Part shown: positions 61,240-64,000 of the stretch, in pieces
How positions within the stretch are numbered: position 1 is the first letter of the stretch
Layout: each line of letters starts with the position of its first letter
DNA from: Cyathus striatus
Taxonomy: Eukaryota > Basidiomycota > Agaricomycetes > Agaricales > Nidulariaceae
NCBI GenBank assembly: GCA_025738555.1
Contig: JAOVFP010000002.1
Coordinates: 1,426,001-1,490,000, forward strand
DNA: 64,000 bases
Reading direction: 5' to 3'
Translations under genes and position numbers: made by a program
Notes under the pieces: generated by a model
The model's input: only the letters and a program-made list of their open reading frames with translations
Told to the model about the DNA's origin: nothing
The model's database searches: none

Positions 61240-61740
61240 AATGTCATATACCAGCGATAGGCGACCTAAGTATCTGAGGATGGTGGGTATGGAGTCCTTC
61301 AATTGGTTCTGGCGAACATTCTATTGACCACTGTTGTTTACTCTATGCCTTTTATATGTGTACTACGCTACCCTAGGCCTCAAGCTCAAGCTCAAGGCTT
61401 CGTTCTAAGCCTTCCTATGACCAAGTCACGGATATCATTTGTTTTAAGCACTCTCAAGGGACTAGGGATGTACCCACTTGAGCTGCTTACAATACTTCAA
61501 GCTCTCAACCTCCCTCTGGTGATCACGTCAAAATTGCCCTAGATCTTCGAATTGATGGTCGTTATCAGCAGAGCAACTTTCGGTCTTGATGGTTTGAGCA
61601 CGGTTCTTGGGGTGCGCAGCGCGTTTGTTTGCCACCGCAACAGAACTGAAAGACTTTTTACCGGCACAGCCTTCAAATTGGCATTGCCTCTTGGTCTAGT
61701 ACTTGGGGTGTAGCTGTAGGCATCCAGGGGAAGATAAGAG
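61240..61740 (+). pseudogene. MPDU1-like (PQ-loop) pseudogene downstream of FAM copy 4
   Basis: Frames read VTDIICFK then, shifted, TLKGLG near 61420-61475, matching the MPDU1 segment before the first PQ loop. A LLTILQALNLPL stretch follows. CAACAGAACTGAAAGACTTTTTA then GGTCTAGTACTTGGGGTGTAGCTG (61640-61715) match the FTTATE and LVLGVQL positions of the copies at 37915 and 48390. Several stops are present. Confidence 0.5.
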
Positions 61741-62400
61741 GACGAGTATCGAAGGGGAAGAGGGATAGGGATAGGGTTGAGGAGGGAGGGGCTGGATATG
61801 TTTGTGGGGCTACCGAGTTTGCCTAGTACATAGGTTTCGTGGCAGAGAAAGACGGTACATTCTCGTTGTTAATTTGGTTGTGTCGAATGTGCTGACATGA
61901 TTGTTTGTTGGACTCTATATGTGGCTTAGTAGGTCAGGTGGTGCCGGCAATCGACTGCGTGCCCAGTCATCAGTCCTTTCTATCAGAGTACATGTGTGTG
62001 AGATGTGGTGGTGTAGACGAGTATTCGAGGGCAAGGAAAGGAGTGTATGCCGTATTATGAAGCTCTTATTGAGCGATCTCAGGATGATGTTTTTGAGTAT
62101 GTCACTTTCGGCTAGTTCCTCAGGGCAGCTCCGTGCTTTCTCGGGGTGGGACAGTGATGAGAGCATGGTGTGGGTGGCAATAAAGAGAGGGATGGATGCG
62201 CTTGTCGGACACCGTTGTGAGTATTTGTGGGGGAAGAAGGTATGTAGGTTATTGTTCCTCTATAACGCTTGAAGCGAACATTTTTATTATCTATTCTCTT
62301 GAGATTGATTAGCTGGTGTCGTGACATTCGAGTTCTCGCAGTCGAACGACATCACGTCAGTGGATTTACTTAGTTGGCTATTCCTGCTACAAAGTCCATA
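61741..62400 (+). repeat. MPDU1-module spacer, duplicated
   Basis: Collinear with 38070-39260. It includes GGATATGTTTGTGGGGCTAC, GAAGAAGGTATGTAGG and TTATTGTTCCTCTATAACGC. A frame on the minus strand (61915-62166) shares the SEEL/PEEL...ILKN.ILRSLN pattern with the spacer at 27430-27960. Confidence 0.5.
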
Positions 62401-62575
62401 CACCATCCATCATCATGTTCGTGTCTTGCTCACATCACAGAGACTCCGAAAGCCAATGCACCACAACTTCAACTTGTCAACCTAGCTCTGTGTCTATCTC
62501 TTTTCTGTCGCGCAATCATACGATGTCAAATTAAAATATAATCATAGTATAATCATGTTGTTACTGTTGTTCATT

Positions 62576-62593
62576 GGGAGAGCTTGCTCTCCC
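62576..62593. repeat. Hairpin GGGAGAGC-TT-GCTCTCCC
   Basis: This is a perfect 8-bp stem before the minisatellite. It is homologous to 25062-25079, with one position of the stem changed on both sides so that pairing is kept. Confidence 0.7.
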
Positions 62594-62607
62594 TATTCAT
62601 TTGCGTT

Positions 62608-62880
62608 AGTGATCCAAAATGCATAGTGGCTGTGCATGCACAGAATTTTGTTAGTCAGCAGCTCTGGGGATCTAAAATGCGTAGTGGCTGTGCATGCGTG
62701 GTGCATTAGTCAGCACCTCTGGAGATCTAAAATGCGTAGTGGCTGTGCATGCATGGAACATTAGTCAGCACTTCTGGGGACCTAAAATGTGTGCATGCGC
62801 GGTGCGTTAGTCAGCACCACTGGGGACCCAAAATGCGTAGTGGCTGTGCATGCGTGGTGCATTAGTCAGCTCTGGCTCTG
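62608..62880. repeat. Minisatellite, about five 55-bp units
   Basis: The units share ATGCGTAGTGGCTGTGCATG, a variable hexamer, then ATTAGTCAGCAC. Unit 4 lacks about 9 bp in the middle. The array and its flanks to about 63010 are related to 25050-25320 in element E. Confidence 0.82.
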
Positions 62881-63148
62881 CCATTCTGGTGACACATTAA
62901 CTGCCAGCATTAGTCAGTGCTGGCTCTTCGGATTTTTCCCACACAAACCACAAATTCTAATCCTATCAAACCTTATATACTGCACACATTCCCATCATCA
63001 ACAGATGTCTGCCCGCTGTCAATAGCTTTTCTCATTCTCTACATTTCATCATTCTATCAGTATAGGACTTCTTTTTAGTTTCTGTTGTGCAATTTCTGGC
63101 TTTATTAGTAATTAAGAGTTGAAACTTGAATAGAACAAGCCTACAGAC

Positions 63149-63541
63149 ACCTCAGACAAGGATGGATCAGATTGCTGTAAATATGGTACAACCCAATTTG
63201 CTTAACAATTAGAATAGTTATTAGAATATGTTATTTTACTGATGTGTGAGCAAATCTAGAATATGTGCAAGAATAGGAAAACTGACTGATCCATGCAAGA
63301 TATTTACAATAAGATCTGTGACCCCATCTGTTCCTAGGCCAATTGGAAATTTTTCAGAGGCTCAGTTCATATTGCAGAGGTAAAATCAGCATGAAACAAT
63401 TGGAACAATAAGCAGATGTATTACCCAATTTAGAATTTTCTAATGCATCTGACACATTACATATTTTATGGCATATTCTAATTGTTACAAAAATTGGGAT
63501 GTACCATATTTACACAAACCCGATTTAGGCCTGTCTGAGGT
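63149..63541. mobile_element. MITE-like palindromic element, about 390 bp
   Basis: The left arm (ACCTCAGACA, then GTAAATATGGTACAACCCAATTT and AACAATTAGAATA at 63149-63230) is repeated inverted at about 63465-63541 (ending CCTGTCTGAGGT). The arms are about 80 bp at high identity. I could not define a target-site duplication. Confidence 0.55.
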
Positions 63542-63903
63542 GAGAGTTGTGAAGTCTACCTGCATAGCCTCAGTTTGCTATTGCCTAAAAGCATTTCCAT
63601 TCTATTGAATTGGATTTGCCTGGACCTCTCTCACTCCATGGTCATTGCTGGTGCTTAAGTACCTTTTACTACACTCTCACCATCACTTCCACCTGTCTAT
63701 ACAGAAAAGGGGTGATAAAGAGGTGTCAATAAGCACTGGAATTTATAATTCCACAGCAGGCTGTCTTGCAGTGATTTCTTCAGGTGAATTCTCTTGGCTA
63801 CATAATAAAGAACACAGGTTCAACCTTGTTGCAATTTAAATACTCAAGAGTCAAGATTTACTTACAACAGTCATTTCTCAAGATTTTTTCTAGATCTTTA
63901 ATA

Positions 63904-64000
63904 ATGTCTTGGTCTAATTCTGGTCCATCTCACATACCTCTTACAACTCCAGAGAATCCTAGAACTCTCTCTCAAATTCTGCAGCCATCTCAACCATTGT
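63904..64000 (+). CDS. Possible start of a gene cut by the window end
   Basis: An open frame begins MSWSNSGPSHIPLTTPENP and remains open to the last base. It is rich in Ser, Pro, Thr and Gln, which could suit a regulatory protein or a retroelement Gag N-terminus. Too short to identify. Confidence 0.25.
   Translation, partial: MSWSNSGPSHIPLTTPENPRTLSQILQPSQPL

Noticed and set aside
62608..62880. Possible CRISPR-like array
   Set aside because: Units are head-to-tail minisatellite repeats without unique spacers, in a fungal genome.
1..64000. tRNA and rRNA genes
   Set aside because: I looked for GGTTCGAATCC-type B boxes and conserved rRNA stretches and saw none with a supporting fold. A tRNAscan or Infernal run would settle it.

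Overview
The window looks like nuclear DNA from a filamentous basidiomycete, most likely an agaricomycete. Coding stretches are cut by many short introns (about 55-120 nt) with GTRNGY donors and YAG acceptors. The recognisable proteins are fungal types: an NRPS-like adenylation-thiolation-thioesterase enzyme, a PQ-loop MPDU1-like protein, F-box/LRR-like fragments and a P-loop NTPase. The sequence is AT-rich and full of transposons, solo LTRs and inverted repeats. It is an accessory, repeat-driven region: only two or three genes look intact. No rRNA, tRNA, CRISPR array or bacterial operon was seen.

Layout. (1) 1-12.4 kb: two diverged copies of one module in inverted orientation. Each has an MPDU1-like pseudogene, a conserved spacer, and a multi-exon gene of an expanded family called here the FAM gene (copy 1 on minus, 600-4039; copy 2 on plus, 9704-12416). 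Copy 1 is broken by a solo LTR and a frameshift, copy 2 by a frameshift. (2) 13-15 kb: more MPDU1-module remnants. (3) 15.2-21.8 kb: a minus-strand A-T-TE NRPS-like gene, open along its length except for a 2.75-kb transposon (element A) in an exon. (4) 23.7-26 kb: an inverted-repeat element with a minisatellite, followed by an F-box/LRR-like remnant and another MPDU1 module (26.2-28.7 kb, minus). (5) 28.8-39.3 kb: a segmental duplication unit carrying FAM copy 3 (30731-36527). Copy 3 is the only copy whose exons add up to an open frame (2040 nt, about 679 aa), although introns hold element B (a second, inverted copy of the 2.75-kb element) and a solo LTR. (6) 40.4-46.1 kb: a P-loop NTPase pseudogene split by two nested CATCAGG-ended elements and a solo LTR. 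(7) 46.3-46.9 kb: an intact 185-aa hypothetical gene. (8) 47-62.4 kb: further MPDU1 copies and the second segmental-duplication unit with FAM copy 4 (55140-58220, pseudogene). A 3.6-kb fold-back element lies just upstream of copy 4 and another CATCAGG element just downstream. (9) 62.5-64 kb: a minisatellite, a palindromic MITE-like repeat and the possible start of a gene cut by the window edge.

How the parts relate. The backbone is repeated copying of one module (MPDU1-like gene plus FAM gene), partly as an inverted pair and partly as a direct duplication more than 10 kb long. Several transposon families then inserted into it. Many insertions sit inside genes whose reading frame or paralogue shows the pre-insertion sequence, so element ends and target duplications can be placed to the base. 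FAM proteins have a region resembling a degenerate protein-kinase N-lobe and a C-terminal block conserved in all four copies. Their function is unknown.
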